In this document: positions 5,883 through 5,987 of the stretch, piece by piece
Position numbering within the stretch: position 1 is the first letter of the stretch
Layout: every line of letters begins with the position of its first letter
Assembly (NCBI GenBank): GCA_030447125.1
Contig: JAUJLZ010000127.1
Location: 1-5,987, forward strand
Source of the DNA: Acidimicrobiales bacterium
GTDB lineage: Bacteria > Actinomycetota > Acidimicrobiia > Acidimicrobiales > CADCSY01
Length of the DNA: 5,987 bases
Direction of reading: 5' to 3'
Translations under genes and position numbers: made by a program
Notes under the pieces: generated by a model
The model's database searches: none
Told to the model about the DNA's origin: nothing
What the model saw: only the letters and a program-made list of their open reading frames with translations

Positions 5883-5937
5883 GGCGGCCGGCGACGTGGG
5901 CGGCGAGGCCGATGTGGCCATCGTGGGTCGCCCCGCC
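5883..5937. terminator. Large imperfect stem at a convergent junction, possible terminator
   Basis: GGCGG (5883-5887) plus GGCGAC (5890-5895), separated by a 2-base CC bulge, pair with GTCGCCCCGCC (5927-5937). Inside, CGATG (5910-5914) and CATCG (5919-5923) form a second 5-bp hairpin with loop TGGC. A short stem AGGCGA/TCGCCT (5947-5961) lies next to it over the stop of the minus-strand gene. The structure occupies the 87 bases between two converging stop codons. There is no T-tract, and GC richness makes fortuitous pairing easy. Confidence 0.35.
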
Positions 5938-5944
5938 TTGCGGC

Positions 5945-5987
5945 TCAGGCGAGTTTCGCCTCGAGGGTGATGTCGACGGCGGCCAGG
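5945..5987 (-). CDS. C-terminal fragment of an unidentified protein
   Basis: The minus strand reads LAAVDITLEAKLA and then TGA (5947-5945), entering from beyond the right edge. Codons are mostly G/C-ending, and the gene would converge with the epimerase, both consistent with a real C-terminus. The final VDITLEAKLA looks like a closing beta-strand, loosely reminiscent of YceI-type lipocalin-fold proteins, but 13 residues cannot carry an assignment. Confidence 0.5.
   Translation of the reverse strand, partial: LAAVDITLEAKLA

Overview
The window is about 6 kb of dense, very GC-rich bacterial DNA with strong G/C bias at third codon positions. Five real genes plus one C-terminal fragment leave only short gaps. 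Gene content (a TrkA/Ceo-type K+ protein beside a KimA-like permease, and a TIGR01777-type epimerase), GC content and promoter-like TANNNT hexamers placed for leaderless transcripts all suggest a high-GC actinobacterium. Acidimicrobiia is a guess, not a demonstration. No tRNA, rRNA, CRISPR array, insertion sequence or phage gene was seen.

Layout. Positions 1-241 (minus) hold the N-terminal 80 residues of a TrkA-type NAD-binding regulator of potassium uptake. A 133-bp divergent intergenic region follows. It carries an inverted pair of the octamer CTACGCTG, each copy exactly 36 nt from the start codon it faces, and a perfect 18-bp palindrome on the permease side. Positions 375-2447 (plus) encode a 690-residue KimA-like potassium transporter with a long hydrophilic tail. 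It converges on a 189-residue membrane protein of unknown function (2478-3047, minus), with an 11-bp inverted repeat spanning the permease stop codon as a likely terminator. Upstream of that gene on the minus strand is argS (3117-4874), the arginyl-tRNA synthetase; the 69-bp gap between them holds two small hairpins. argS is divergent from an NAD(P)-dependent epimerase-like protein of the TIGR01777/SDR39U1 family (4952-5857, plus), which lacks a Shine-Dalgarno and may be leaderless. The window ends in a convergent junction with a large imperfect stem and the last 13 codons of an unidentified minus-strand gene (5945-5987).

How the genes fit together. The TrkA fragment and the KimA-like permease form a plausible potassium-homeostasis locus driven from a shared divergent regulatory region. 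argS is housekeeping, and the small membrane gene may be read through from it. The epimerase is an independent unit. I see no clearly new multi-gene system. The observations most worth checking are the symmetric trkA/kimA intergenic region, the possible paired leaderless or near-leaderless promoters between argS and the epimerase, and the uncharacterised membrane protein.
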